DNA of 64,000 bases from Gammaproteobacteria bacterium (GTDB taxonomy: Bacteria > Pseudomonadota > Gammaproteobacteria > DSM-16500), in the NCBI GenBank assembly GCA_021325575.1, contig JAJPGW010000005.1:248001-312000 (forward strand), written 5' to 3'. Below are positions 42,921-52,250 of this stretch, one piece after another. Each line of letters opens with the position of its first letter. Position 1 is the stretch's first letter. The notes beneath the pieces are model-generated. The model had not been told where the DNA came from. It saw only the letters and a program-made list of their open reading frames with translations, and ran no database searches. A program made the translations under genes and the position numbers.

Positions 42921-43007
42921 AGCCCGTCATTGCGAGTCGTCGCAGACGGCGAAGCAATCTCTAAAAGATTGCTTCGTCGCAAAAAGCGCTCCTCGCAATG
43001 ACGGGCT
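42921..43007. repeat. Palindromic repeat R4
   Basis: Outer arms agcccgtcattgcgag (42921-42936) and ctcgcaatgacgggct (42992-43007) pair perfectly over 16 bases; the central hairpin is as in the other copies. It lies between xthA and the AsmA-family gene. Confidence 0.88.
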
Positions 43008-43014
43008 CTGCATA

Positions 43015-44892
43015 CTATTGTCCTAACAAATTATTTAATAACTCGCCGGCTTTTCCAGGTATTTGTCCTTTGATTTTATCCTGGATTTTATCTTGCACTT
43101 CTTTTCTGGCTTTTTTTAATTGCTGATCAGCAATCACTTTCATCAGTGCGCTCGGATCTAAACGAATCGATGGATTATCTAAATTTCCGGAAATCGAAAT
43201 CGGAATAGAAACACCATAAAGATTCGCCAGATTATTTTTCTGATTCGTGGTATCAGCCTGTTTGAAAGAAGTTTGTAATTGATAATTAATTTTTTTGTTA
43301 GGAAGATCAATGGTACCTTTACCATGACCTTCAAATCTCGGCGCATTCAGATCAAAATCATTGTTGGTCACTACGCCATTCTTAATGTTTGCAGTTCCAG
43401 TCAATGTGCCAAACGCCGTTTCATTTGCTGAATTGGTCGGCATGTCTTGCTTTTTCGTGACCGCATAAGCACTATCTAACAAGTTACCAATGTTGATGCC
43501 CTTCAAGACGCCATTATTGAAATTGAGTTTTGCGGTGCCATTTAAATTTTTCACAATGGTATTACCATCCGTTCCAGCCGTTGTTGCTTGAAAATCAATA
43601 TTCCCTGTACCGGTAATTTTAAATTTGCTATCCGCCGCCAAATCATTCATCAAGGGTTCAGCTTGAACATTGGTTAATTTTCCTTGAACTGAAAATTGCG
43701 GAACCGCAGTATTCAAGTTGATTTTAGCGGTGCCATCGAGACTGCCTTGATAAAAAATCGCGGAAATAGGCGATAACGTTAACACTCCTTTATCCAACTG
43801 CGTGCGAATATCCATTTTGGAGATACGCACTTTCGATGCCTGGATTTCATCAATTTTCACTGAACCCGTCAGATTAGCCGATTGCAAAGTAGTCGAGGCT
43901 GAAAAATCAAAATCGCCGCTTAAGTTGGTCATGCGTTGCAATGCGGGTGTATCAAGCCCTGTCTTTTGTAAAAATTCTTTTACATCAAACGGTGCGATGG
44001 TGACATGGCCTTTTGCTTTTGGAGTCGTCAGCATTTCATTGATGTTCATTTTTCCAGTCATTTTAATATTCGCAAGTGATCCGGAAAAATTATCAATTTC
44101 CAATGTTTGACGAGTTAAATCAAGCGCTGTATCGCCTTTGATGGCAAGATCAAGGGTTTTTGCTTCTTTGGTGATTTTTGCAGAAAGATCGAGATCATGC
44201 AGAATAAACATTTGTTTTTCGAGATTGATCGACACATTGGAAGTCATCGAAACTTGGCCAGAAATAACGGGATTTTTGCCAGAAAATTCAAATGACATGC
44301 TAAAGGGAAACGGTTCAAGCAAACTCACATCTTTCGCATGAAAATCAAATTTTTGAATGTCGTAATATTGTTTGGTTTTCTCATTTTGCCAGCTAATCAC
44401 AGCATTTGAAATATCAACACCTGCAACCGCCAATCCCATCGGCGCGCGCGCCATGGAAGTTGAAGAAGAAGGGGTTGTATTTTTTTCTGAAGAATTTTGT
44501 AAATCCGCCCAATTGGTTTTGCCATCAGCATTGGTAATCAAAAATAATTTCAGTCCATTTAATGAGATCCCGCTGGATTTTACATGCCCTTTTAATAACG
44601 GCATGATTTTGACACTCACGGTCATGCTGTTAATTTCAGCAAAGGTTTTTTCTTTAAAATCGCTTGGATTGCTTAATTCAAGATGCCCTACTTTAACGCC
44701 TAATGAGGGAAAAAGCGTCCAGGACAAATCCCCATCAATGGTCAAATCGCGGCCTGTTGTTTTTTTAACCTGGTCGGTGATCAGCGGCTTAAACCGATTA
44801 GGATTGACGACCGTCACCAATAAAATCAGCGCAATAACGGCAATCAGAGCAACAATAACGATAAAACTCGCAATAAATTTTAACCATCTCAT
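43015..44892 (-). CDS. AsmA family protein
   Basis: 625 residues from the ATG at 44892; a GTG five codons upstream is possible. One N-terminal transmembrane helix (about 6-27) is followed by VNPNRFKPLITDQVKKTTGRDLTIDGDLSWTLFPSLGVKVGHLELSN (segments within about 29-75), the AsmA opening. A long repetitive beta structure and the C-terminal AsmA domain near GVLKGINIGNLLDSAYA complete it. AsmA-like proteins are bridge-like proteins thought to move or regulate lipids in the periplasm. A tRNA gene lies 29 bases upstream. Confidence 0.93.
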   Translation of the reverse strand: MRWLKFIASFIVIVALIAVIALILLVTVVNPNRFKPLITDQVKKTTGRDLTIDGDLSWTLFPSLGVKVGHLELSNPSDFKEKTFAEINSMTVSVKIMPLLKGHVKSSGISLNGLKLFLITNADGKTNWADLQNSSEKNTTPSSSTSMARAPMGLAVAGVDISNAVISWQNEKTKQYYDIQKFDFHAKDVSLLEPFPFSMSFEFSGKNPVISGQVSMTSNVSINLEKQMFILHDLDLSAKITKEAKTLDLAIKGDTALDLTRQTLEIDNFSGSLANIKMTGKMNINEMLTTPKAKGHVTIAPFDVKEFLQKTGLDTPALQRMTNLSGDFDFSASTTLQSANLTGSVKIDEIQASKVRISKMDIRTQLDKGVLTLSPISAIFYQGSLDGTAKINLNTAVPQFSVQGKLTNVQAEPLMNDLAADSKFKITGTGNIDFQATTAGTDGNTIVKNLNGTAKLNFNNGVLKGINIGNLLDSAYAVTKKQDMPTNSANETAFGTLTGTANIKNGVVTNNDFDLNAPRFEGHGKGTIDLPNKKINYQLQTSFKQADTTNQKNNLANLYGVSIPISISGNLDNPSIRLDPSALMKVIADQQLKKARKEVQDKIQDKIKGQIPGKAGELLNNLLGQ

Positions 44893-44920
44893 AACACCCA
44901 ACCTCACTATTTGATTATTG

Positions 44921-44991
44921 AGCGGGTGATGGGAATCGAACCCACGCTAAGAGCTTGGGAAGCTCCCGTTCTACCATTGAACTACACCCGC
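44921..44991 (-). tRNA. tRNA-Gly (CCC anticodon)
   Basis: On the minus strand the sequence folds as a complete cloverleaf: acceptor gcgggtg/cacccgc, D arm gttc/gaac, anticodon stem ggagc/gctct with loop ttcccaa (anticodon CCC), T arm tgggttcgattccca, and discriminator T, which suits glycine. CCA is not encoded; the next bases read CAA. Confidence 0.95.
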
Positions 44992-45082
44992 AAAGTTTGC
45001 GATATTTTATGTGATTTAGGGATGAAAGCAATGAAAAGGAAGGCCCCAAATGGGTATAATGGACAAATTTAATGAGGATTTT

Positions 45083-45394
45083 ATGTACAAAATCTGTTTT
45101 TACGCGCCAGAAAGCCATATGGAACAAATCAAAAACGCCATGTTTGAAAGCGGGGCTGGGAAAATCGGTGAGTATTCCCATTGCGCCTGGCAGGTCTTAG
45201 GCGAAGGGCAATTCATGCCGCTGAAAGGCAGCAATGCTTTTATTGGTGAAGTCAATGAATTAGAAAAAACGCCTGAATACAAAATCGAAATGATTTGTGA
45301 TGATAAATACCTTCGTGATGTGATTTTTGCCCTGAAAAAAACCCACCCCTATGAACAACCTGCTTATCAAGTTTTTAAAATGGAAAATTTTTAA
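45083..45394 (+). CDS. NIF3/YqfO N-terminal-like (CutA-fold) protein
   Basis: 103 residues from the ATG at 45083, which has GAGG 5 bases upstream; an in-frame ATG at 45050 has no site. The sequence YKICFYAPESHMEQIKNAMFESGAGKIGEYSHCAWQ and HPYEQPAYQVF match the small YqfO/NIF3-associated family, related to the CutA fold. The biochemical role is unknown. The stop overlaps the sbcB start by one base (TAATG). Confidence 0.85.
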   Translation: MYKICFYAPESHMEQIKNAMFESGAGKIGEYSHCAWQVLGEGQFMPLKGSNAFIGEVNELEKTPEYKIEMICDDKYLRDVIFALKKTHPYEQPAYQVFKMENF

Positions 45395-46785
45395 TGCAAA
45401 CCTATTTATTTTATGACATCGAAACCACAGGGTTGAATAAATCGTTCGATCAGATTTTGCAATTTGCAGCAATTCGCACCGATCAAAATTTAAAAGAGCT
45501 TGAACGCTATGAATTGCGCGTGAAATTAAATCCCGATTGCATTCCAGCACCCAAAGCATTAATTACGCATCATATTGGTGTTAACGCGATGCGCGAGGGT
45601 ATTGCTGAAATTGATGCGATCAAACAAATTCATCAATGGATGAATACGCCCGGCACCATCAGTCTTGGTTACAATACGCTCGGTTTTGACGATGAATTTT
45701 TACGATTTTCATTTTATCGAAATTTATTGTCGCCTTATACGCATCAATTTGCGAACCAATGTCAGCGCATGGATTTATATCCGATGTGCGTGATGTATTA
45801 TCTTTTTAAAAATCAACTGATGAACTGGCCCCAAAAATCCGGCGCCGTTTCGCTGAAATTAGAAGAATTAAATCGCGCCAATCAACTCGCAACAGGCCGC
45901 GCGCATGATGCGATGGTGGATGTGGAAGCAACACTTGCGCTTGCGAACATTTTTTTTAAAGATCAGGAAATGTGGAAATATCTGTCCAGTTATTTTAACA
46001 AGCAAATGGACCAAACGCGTTTAAATCAATTACAAAATAGCGAAGCGTTAATGGTGGATGGTATTTTTGGAGCAGAACAAAATTATCAATGCGTTGTTTT
46101 TCCTTTGGGCACACACAAGCATTACAAAAATCAAACGCTGTGGTTAAGATTGGATACTGAAAATTTTCGAGAAATTAACTCAGATAACATTAAAGAATTA
46201 ACTCGTGTTAAATCTAAAAAAGCGGGCGAACCTGATTTTATTCTGCCCTTTAGCGAACGATTTAATAAACATTTGCAAACAGAAAAAAAAGAACTAGCGC
46301 TCGCCAACAAAAAATGGCTACTCGAACAACCTGAGCTTTTGAAAAAAATTACAGAATTTCATGCAGATTTTCTTTTTCCTGTCTTTCCTCACGCCGATGC
46401 CGATGCGAGTCTTTATCTCAATGGTTTTTGGTCATTTGATGAAGAAAAATTTTGCCAGCGTTTTCACGCCGTTCAACCCAAAGAAAAAATCAAACTGATG
46501 GATGTAGTAAAAAATCCCCGACTAAAAACCATCGCCACTCGAATTTTAGGAAGACATTATCCAGAGATCCTGACAGACTCTTTGCGTGAAGAATTTACGA
46601 ATCATTTACAAAAAATTCACCCCGAAAAAGAAGAACAAGCCATGATTGATTTTCGCGGTGAAAAACGATTGACTCCTAATCAAGCATTAAAAGAAATCAA
46701 AGAATTACGCGAAACTGAAAAATTATCTACTGAACAATTGCAAATTCTGGCCGAATATGAAGCCCATTTGCAATCTCGCACTTGA
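45394..46785 (+). CDS. sbcB: Exodeoxyribonuclease I
   Basis: 463 residues, close to the 475 of E. coli ExoI. The DEDDh nuclease motifs are clear: FYDIETTGLN (D8, E10), GYNTLGFDDEFLRF (about 91-104) and the histidine/aspartate motif GRAHDAMVDVEATLAL (about 169-184). The SH3-like and C-terminal helical domains follow. It degrades single-stranded DNA 3' to 5' in mismatch repair and recombination. Coupled to the NIF3-like gene by overlap. Confidence 0.95.
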   Translation: MQTYLFYDIETTGLNKSFDQILQFAAIRTDQNLKELERYELRVKLNPDCIPAPKALITHHIGVNAMREGIAEIDAIKQIHQWMNTPGTISLGYNTLGFDDEFLRFSFYRNLLSPYTHQFANQCQRMDLYPMCVMYYLFKNQLMNWPQKSGAVSLKLEELNRANQLATGRAHDAMVDVEATLALANIFFKDQEMWKYLSSYFNKQMDQTRLNQLQNSEALMVDGIFGAEQNYQCVVFPLGTHKHYKNQTLWLRLDTENFREINSDNIKELTRVKSKKAGEPDFILPFSERFNKHLQTEKKELALANKKWLLEQPELLKKITEFHADFLFPVFPHADADASLYLNGFWSFDEEKFCQRFHAVQPKEKIKLMDVVKNPRLKTIATRILGRHYPEILTDSLREEFTNHLQKIHPEKEEQAMIDFRGEKRLTPNQALKEIKELRETEKLSTEQLQILAEYEAHLQSRT

Positions 46786-46816
46786 CCCAGTGGATTCTTT
46801 TTCCCATAAACCCAAA

Positions 46817-47042
46817 GCGTTAGGCTTTAGGATTTTGTTTTGGAAAATGCCTTCTCAAAATCATCTTATGGACACAACCGCTAGAACTCGGCTCGAAAAA
46901 ATCGGCCAACGAGAACCCAGCACCTGGCGCTCAGCACAGCATTAAAATCCCAACCAAGCCATCGATGTTCGAAGCCGATGGTCAAAAAGAAGAACACCTT
47001 ACGCCAAAGCATTTTCCAAAACAAAATCCTAAAGCCTAACGC
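46817..47042 (+). mobile_element. MITE-like element, copy A (226 bp)
   Basis: Perfect 34-base terminal inverted repeats at 46817-46850 and 47009-47042. The inner region shares two blocks with copy B at 51819-52048: aactcggct-gaaaaaatcggccaa near 46885-46909 and cgatgttcgaagccgatgg near 46963-46981. It has no transposase gene, and target duplications are not evident. It accounts for most of the 327-base gap between sbcB and gspD; nothing else is seen there apart from the gspD 5' region. Confidence 0.75.
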
Positions 47043-47112
47043 CTGCCCCGAAAGCGTCGAATTTTCCCCCAACCCTCTAATAATCCCCCCCAATTTATGC
47101 TATCTTTGTGAC

Positions 47113-49110
47113 ATGAAAAAATTCCTATATTTAATTGCTGGCACTCTCCTATCGCTGTCCATCCTAAACAGCGTAGCCGCAGTACCAGTGGTCATACAAA
47201 ATGACGCTCCAGCGGACGAGCCCCCAACTTCTGTCGCCGAAACGAAAGCCCCAGACACCAAACCCGCCGGCCGCCTTTGGAATCTACAAGATGCCGATAT
47301 TTTAAGCATTATTAATGAGGTCTCCCTCGAAACGGGTAAAAACTTTGTCGTCGATCCTCGTGTTACCGGCAAAATCACCCTGGTTTCCAGTAAGGCCGTT
47401 CAACCGGGCCAGGTTTACGATGTTTTTCTTTCTATTCTCGCTTTGCTAGGTTACTCAGCCATCCCAAGCGGCGATGTGATTAAAATCGTTCCAAATATGG
47501 AAAGCAGCGAATATGCCACTCGCGTGGCGAGCAAACAAATGCCAGGAAAAGGGGATGAAGTCGTAGTCCGCGTGATCCCACTCGAAAATGTTTCCGCAAA
47601 TCAATTAATTCCAGTGATTAGACCTCTGCTGCCCCAATGGAGTAATGTCTCCGCTTACACGCCCGGCAACGTATTGATATTAGTTGGACGCGCCGCGAAC
47701 CTCGATCGCATTCTCTCAATCATCAGCAACGTCGATAAATCAGCGGATAACAGCATTGAAATGGTGCCCTTACATCAAGCGACCGCTTCACAATTAGCGA
47801 TTGTGCTCAACAACTTACAAAATACAGCGCGATTAAATGGCGAAACTGCATCGGTTTCGATCGCAGCAGATGATCGCAGCAACAGCATTTTATTAAGCGG
47901 CAACAAAGCCGCTCGCTTGCGCATGCGTGTTTTGATTTCACAATTAGATACACCGACGGCGGGATCGCAAGGCAATACCGAAGTAGTCTATTTACGTTAT
48001 TTAGTTGCGAAAAATTTTGCACCCATTCTCGGAAAAATCGCTCAGAATTTATTGGGTAAAGATATTTCAAACAAAGATGCAGCAATAGGACTTGCGGCTG
48101 CGCAGAATTCTCCTACTAATTCTTCTCCCGCTAATTTAGCAAGACCCAAAGAGCCTGAAAATCTCACCAATATTCAGGCAGAACCCAGCACCAATTCACT
48201 GATTATTACTGCACCACCCACTTTGATGCGCGCTTTGAACTCCATTGTTTCTCAGCTGGATATTCGTCCCGCGCAAATTTTAGTGGAAGGCATTATTGTT
48301 GAAATCAGCGAAGATGATTTAAAAAATCTAGGCATTCAATGGGGCGGTCTAGTGACCTCAAACACAACACCTCCCGGTCCTGGATTTTCACAATTTGGTC
48401 AAGGTGTTGTTGGAATTATTCCTAGCATGGAAATTCAAGCGATTTTAAATGCCTTACAAACCAATCAAAATGTTAATGTCTTATCGACACCCTCTGTGGT
48501 CGTTCTCGACAATCACAAAGCCTCTCTTGAAGTGGGCCAAGATGTACCTTACCAAAGCGGTTCTTACACGACACCTGTGAATTCTTCACAGACACCCTTC
48601 AACACTACCGCTTACAAACAAGTTGTGTTGCGACTCGATGTGATTCCACAAATTAACCTCGGGAATTCCGTACGCATGACCGTCGCTTTAAAAAATGACA
48701 GTCTGCAAAATCCTGATAATCCAGGCCCAACACCGATCACCAACATCAGCCGCATCAGCAATTCGGTGATCGTAAACAGTTGTGACGTTTTAGTCATCGG
48801 CGGTTTAATTCGTAATAGCATCAACGAAACCACTGAAAAAGTGCCGATTCTCGGCGACATTCCAGGAATTGGTTTAGCATTCCGCCACAAAACTCAAAAA
48901 TTAGAAAAAAGAAACCTGGTCGTCTTTTTAAAACCTGTCATCATGCATAATGCCGATGACGCGAACGCCATCACCAACAATAAATACGAAATCATTCGCA
49001 ATCGCCAAATTAATTGGCCAGAACAATTGACCGCAGGACAAATAAAAACAGACAATGTATTACCCTTATGGAAGAATAATGTAGACCTGCCAAAACCATT
49101 TGAGGGCTAA
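47113..49110 (+). CDS. gspD: Type II secretion secretin GspD
   Basis: 665 residues from the ATG at 47113, the first with a signal peptide (LIAGTLLSLSILNSVAA). The open frame extends upstream into element A, but those residues are not part of the protein family. An N0/N1 segment begins WNLQDADILSIINEVSLETGKNF, repeated N domains follow, and the secretin domain holds VPYQSGSYTTP and the closing VPILGDIPGIGLAFRHKTQ...LVVFLKP. It forms the outer-membrane channel. gspE starts 3 bases later. No strong ribosome site is visible before the ATG. Confidence 0.95.
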   Translation: MKKFLYLIAGTLLSLSILNSVAAVPVVIQNDAPADEPPTSVAETKAPDTKPAGRLWNLQDADILSIINEVSLETGKNFVVDPRVTGKITLVSSKAVQPGQVYDVFLSILALLGYSAIPSGDVIKIVPNMESSEYATRVASKQMPGKGDEVVVRVIPLENVSANQLIPVIRPLLPQWSNVSAYTPGNVLILVGRAANLDRILSIISNVDKSADNSIEMVPLHQATASQLAIVLNNLQNTARLNGETASVSIAADDRSNSILLSGNKAARLRMRVLISQLDTPTAGSQGNTEVVYLRYLVAKNFAPILGKIAQNLLGKDISNKDAAIGLAAAQNSPTNSSPANLARPKEPENLTNIQAEPSTNSLIITAPPTLMRALNSIVSQLDIRPAQILVEGIIVEISEDDLKNLGIQWGGLVTSNTTPPGPGFSQFGQGVVGIIPSMEIQAILNALQTNQNVNVLSTPSVVVLDNHKASLEVGQDVPYQSGSYTTPVNSSQTPFNTTAYKQVVLRLDVIPQINLGNSVRMTVALKNDSLQNPDNPGPTPITNISRISNSVIVNSCDVLVIGGLIRNSINETTEKVPILGDIPGIGLAFRHKTQKLEKRNLVVFLKPVIMHNADDANAITNNKYEIIRNRQINWPEQLTAGQIKTDNVLPLWKNNVDLPKPFEG

Positions 49111-49112
49111 CG

Positions 49113-50596
49113 ATGGCAGTCAGCAGACAAAATAATATTATTCCATTCGCATTTGCCAAGCGTTACGGCGTTTTATTCATTGGCGTTGAAAATAATTCCG
49201 CTAAAATTATTTATCGAGACAAACCCACTGTCGCTATCATCAATGAACTGCGTCGCCATCTCAATATGCCGATCATGCTGGAAGCCGTGGACAGTGAAAC
49301 TTTCGCAAAATTATTAATAAAACATTACGAAACCGATTCCAGCACCGCCATGCAAATGGCCGAAGATTTTGGCGAATCGATGAATCTTTTTGACTTAATT
49401 CACGAACTGCCCAAACCCGAAGATTTATTAGAAAAACAAGATGACGCGCCGATTATTCGTTTATTGAATGCACTCTTAAGTGAAGCGATAAAAGAAGGCG
49501 CATCGGACGTTCACATAGAAACCTTCGAAGATCGCATCATGATTCGTTTTCGAGTGGATGGTGTGTTGCGAGAAGTCTTGGAACCACAGCGCGTCCTCGC
49601 GCCCTTAATTGTTTCTCGTATTAAAGTCATGGCAAAACTCGATATCGCTGAAAAACGCTTGCCGCAAGATGGTCGCATCACATTACGCATCGGTGGCCGC
49701 GCGGTTGACGTGCGTGTTTCGACGATGCCAACCAGTCACGGTGAACGTGTGGTGTTACGTTTACTCGACAAACAAAATGCGCGGCTTGATCTCGCGCAAT
49801 TGGGGATGGAAGAAAAAACCTTACGCATCATGCAGCGGCTGATTGCGCTGCCGCATGGAATTATTTTGGTAACCGGTCCAACCGGTTCCGGTAAACCACC
49901 ACACTTTACGCTGCGATGACTTCCTTAAATAATCAAACGCGAAATATTTTAACCGTCGAAGATCCGATCGAATTTGATTTGCCAGGTATCGGACAAACGC
50001 AAGTCAATTACAAAGTGAACATGACCTTCGCGAAAGGTTTGCGCGCGATTTTGCGTCAAGATCCGGATGTCGTCATGATCGGAGAAATTCGCGATCTTGA
50101 AACCGCGCAAATTGCAGTGCAAGCCTCTTTAACGGGTCACTTAGTGCTTTCGACATTACACACAAACAGCGCCATTGGTGCGATCACACGGTTGGATGAT
50201 ATGGGCATTGAACCTTTTTTACTCTCTTCCAGTTTAATTGGCGTGTTAGCGCAACGATTAGTTCGATTGCTCTGCAAACACTGTAAAAAGGCCGTGCCTG
50301 CGACACCTTCTGAATGCGCTATTATGAGCGTGCCAGATGATCCGCTACCAACGATTTATCATCCATCGGGTTGCTCGCTTTGCCGCAACACAGGTTATGC
50401 AGGACGTAGTGGTGTTTATGAATTAATTGCCATCGATGACACACTGCGCACCATGATTCACGATCGAAAAGCGGAGCAGATCTTGCGAAAATATGCCCGT
50501 ACATTATTCCCCAGTATTCGACAAGATGGTTATCGACGTGTTTTAAACGGTGATACCTCGCTCGAAGAAGTGTTGCGTGTGACTAACGAGGAATAA
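49113..50596 (+). pseudogene. gspE: Type II secretion ATPase GspE, split by a frameshift at Walker A
   Basis: Two adjoining frames (49113-49919 and 49916-50596) together encode a complete GspE of about 494 residues. The first stops right after GPTGSGKPP; restoring one A in the short A run at 49893-49895 gives the normal [20 protein letters not shown]. Upstream lies the N1 domain and EGASDVHIE; downstream lie the Asp box ([11 protein letters not shown]), Walker B, the His box and a tetracysteine zinc motif (CKHC, CSLC). Everything else is intact, so this is either a very recent mutation or a sequencing error. GspE powers pseudopilus assembly. Confidence 0.9.
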
Positions 50597-50597
50597 C

Positions 50598-51812
50598 ATG
50601 GCTGGATTTCACTATACTGCGATCGATTTAAAAGGTGTCCGCCAAAAAGGAACTATCGAAGCGGATAATGCAAAACATGCACGTCAATTATTACGCGCAA
50701 AAAATTGGATGCCGCTTGAAATCACGTCCGCTAACACCAAAAAAGTGACAGCGGGAAAAGTATCTAGCCGACAATCGATGAGCAGCAAAGAATTAGCGCT
50801 CATGACGCGGCAGCTTGCAACTTTATTAGCTGCGGGATTACCCGTCGAAGAAGTGTTAGCCGCTGTCGCCGAACAAACAGAAAAACCGCGTACCAAAGGA
50901 TTAATTTTATCAGTGCGTGCGCGAGTTCTTGAAGGACATGCACTTGCTTCTGCGATGCGTGATTTTCCTTATGCTTTTTCTGAATTGTATTGCTCAACTG
51001 TTGCCGCAGGTGAAAAATCCGGACACTTAGATGTCGTGCTTGATCGCCTCGCTGATTACACAGAAAAACAATATCAAATGCGGCAAAAAATTCAAAATGC
51101 GTTAATTTATCCTGCGATTATGGTTTTGGTTTCAATTGGGATCGTTGGATTTTTATTAGAATATGTTGTTCCAAAAATGATTTCGGTTTACAGCAATATC
51201 GGTCAAACATTACCTGGCATGACGCAATTGCTTATTGATATCAGCGCGGGTGTAAAAATGTTTGGGCTTTACGCCCTGCTTGCGATTATTGTGATTGTTT
51301 TTTTATTCCGACGTGCGATGAAAAAAAATATCGGCTTTCGAACGTCGGTCCATGCATTTTTTCTGAGAATTCCGATTATTGGGAATGCGACGAAAACAAT
51401 TAATACCGCACGATTTTCTAGAACCTTTGCAATTTTATCTTCCGCGGGTGTTCCAGTTTTGGAAGCAATGTCGATCTCATCTGCGCTCATCACTAATTTA
51501 CCCATTCGCGACGCAGTTCAGGAAGCAGCTAATCGAGTGCGTGAAGGCGCCAACATTAATTTAGCACTGAAACAAACGGGATATTTTCAGCCTATGAGTA
51601 TTCACTTGATTGCGAGCGGAGAAGCCAGTGGGCAATTGGAAAATATGCTGGAGCGCGTGGCGAATAATCAAGAAGCGGATATTTCTCGGTTGATTGATAC
51701 TAGTTTGTCTTTGTTTGAACCGGCGATTATTTTGCTGATGGGGGCGATTGTTTTGTTTATTGTGTTGGCGATTTTGTTGCCGATTTTCCAATTGGATCAG
51801 TTTGCGAGTTAG
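50598..51812 (+). CDS. gspF: Type II secretion inner-membrane protein GspF
   Basis: 404 residues. Two GspF/PilC domains (about 70-195 and 270-395) each end in hydrophobic segments. LATLLAAGLPVEEVLAAVAEQ and AGEKSGHLDVVLDRLADYTEK are typical of the first, and SGEASGQLENMLERVANNQE of the second. It links the ATPase and pseudopilus in the inner membrane. It follows gspE by one base and ends 6 bases before element B. Confidence 0.95.
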   Translation: MAGFHYTAIDLKGVRQKGTIEADNAKHARQLLRAKNWMPLEITSANTKKVTAGKVSSRQSMSSKELALMTRQLATLLAAGLPVEEVLAAVAEQTEKPRTKGLILSVRARVLEGHALASAMRDFPYAFSELYCSTVAAGEKSGHLDVVLDRLADYTEKQYQMRQKIQNALIYPAIMVLVSIGIVGFLLEYVVPKMISVYSNIGQTLPGMTQLLIDISAGVKMFGLYALLAIIVIVFLFRRAMKKNIGFRTSVHAFFLRIPIIGNATKTINTARFSRTFAILSSAGVPVLEAMSISSALITNLPIRDAVQEAANRVREGANINLALKQTGYFQPMSIHLIASGEASGQLENMLERVANNQEADISRLIDTSLSLFEPAIILLMGAIVLFIVLAILLPIFQLDQFAS

Positions 51813-51818
51813 GTGCCA

Positions 51819-52048
51819 AAGCGCTGGGGTTTAGTATTTTTTTTCGAAAGCGCTTTTGACTAGCGCTTTTCTTCTTATTAACCATCGGCTTCGAACATCG
51901 AACGCGCTTTCATGAATTCTATGTTGTTCTGAGCATCTATACTGAGATTCGCTTTGGCCGATTTTTTCTAGCCGAGTTTTAGCATCTGCAATTATAAGAA
52001 AGATTTTTGGGGTGCGCTTTCGAAAAAAAATACTAAACCCCATCGCTT
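51819..52048 (-). mobile_element. MITE-like element, copy B (230 bp)
   Basis: Terminal inverted repeats of 35 bases with one mismatch at 51819-51853 and 52014-52048. Read on the minus strand it shares inner blocks with copy A (aactcggct, gaaaaaatcggccaa, cgatgttcgaagccgatggt), so the copies face each other across gspDEF. With the palindrome that follows (52055-52179) it fills most of the 438-base gap after gspF. Confidence 0.75.
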
Positions 52049-52054
52049 GAGAGG

Positions 52055-52179
52055 AAAAGCATCCCTCACCCGCAACACAAAAAACGTGTTGCGACCTTTC
52101 CCACAAGGGGAGCCCGGGATCACCTCTCCCCTTGTGGGAGAGGTCGACGCGCGCAGCGCGTCGGGTGAGGGGTGCTTTT
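52055..52179. repeat. 125-bp cloverleaf palindrome
   Basis: The outer stem aaaagcatccctcacccg/cgggtgaggggtgctttt has one mismatch. Inside are three hairpins: cgcaacac/gtgttgcg (52071-52093), a 19-base arm pair with one mismatch (52094-52112, 52126-52144), and cgacgcgc/gcgcgtcg (52145-52163). It directly follows element B. Confidence 0.75.
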
Positions 52180-52250
52180 GGGTCAAACTTCCCCAAAAAA
52201 CATAAATATTCTTTTGAATAAATGAACAATCCGCAAATCACAGGACAGTA

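Noticed and set aside
46978..47112. N-terminal extension of GspD by 45 residues
   Set aside because: The extension is the translated right arm of element A. The ATG at 47113 gives a proper signal peptide.
49884..49919. Programmed -1 frameshift in gspE
   Set aside because: The local sequence (ggtaaacca) has no canonical slippery heptamer, and a one-base deletion in the Walker A codon explains the break simply.
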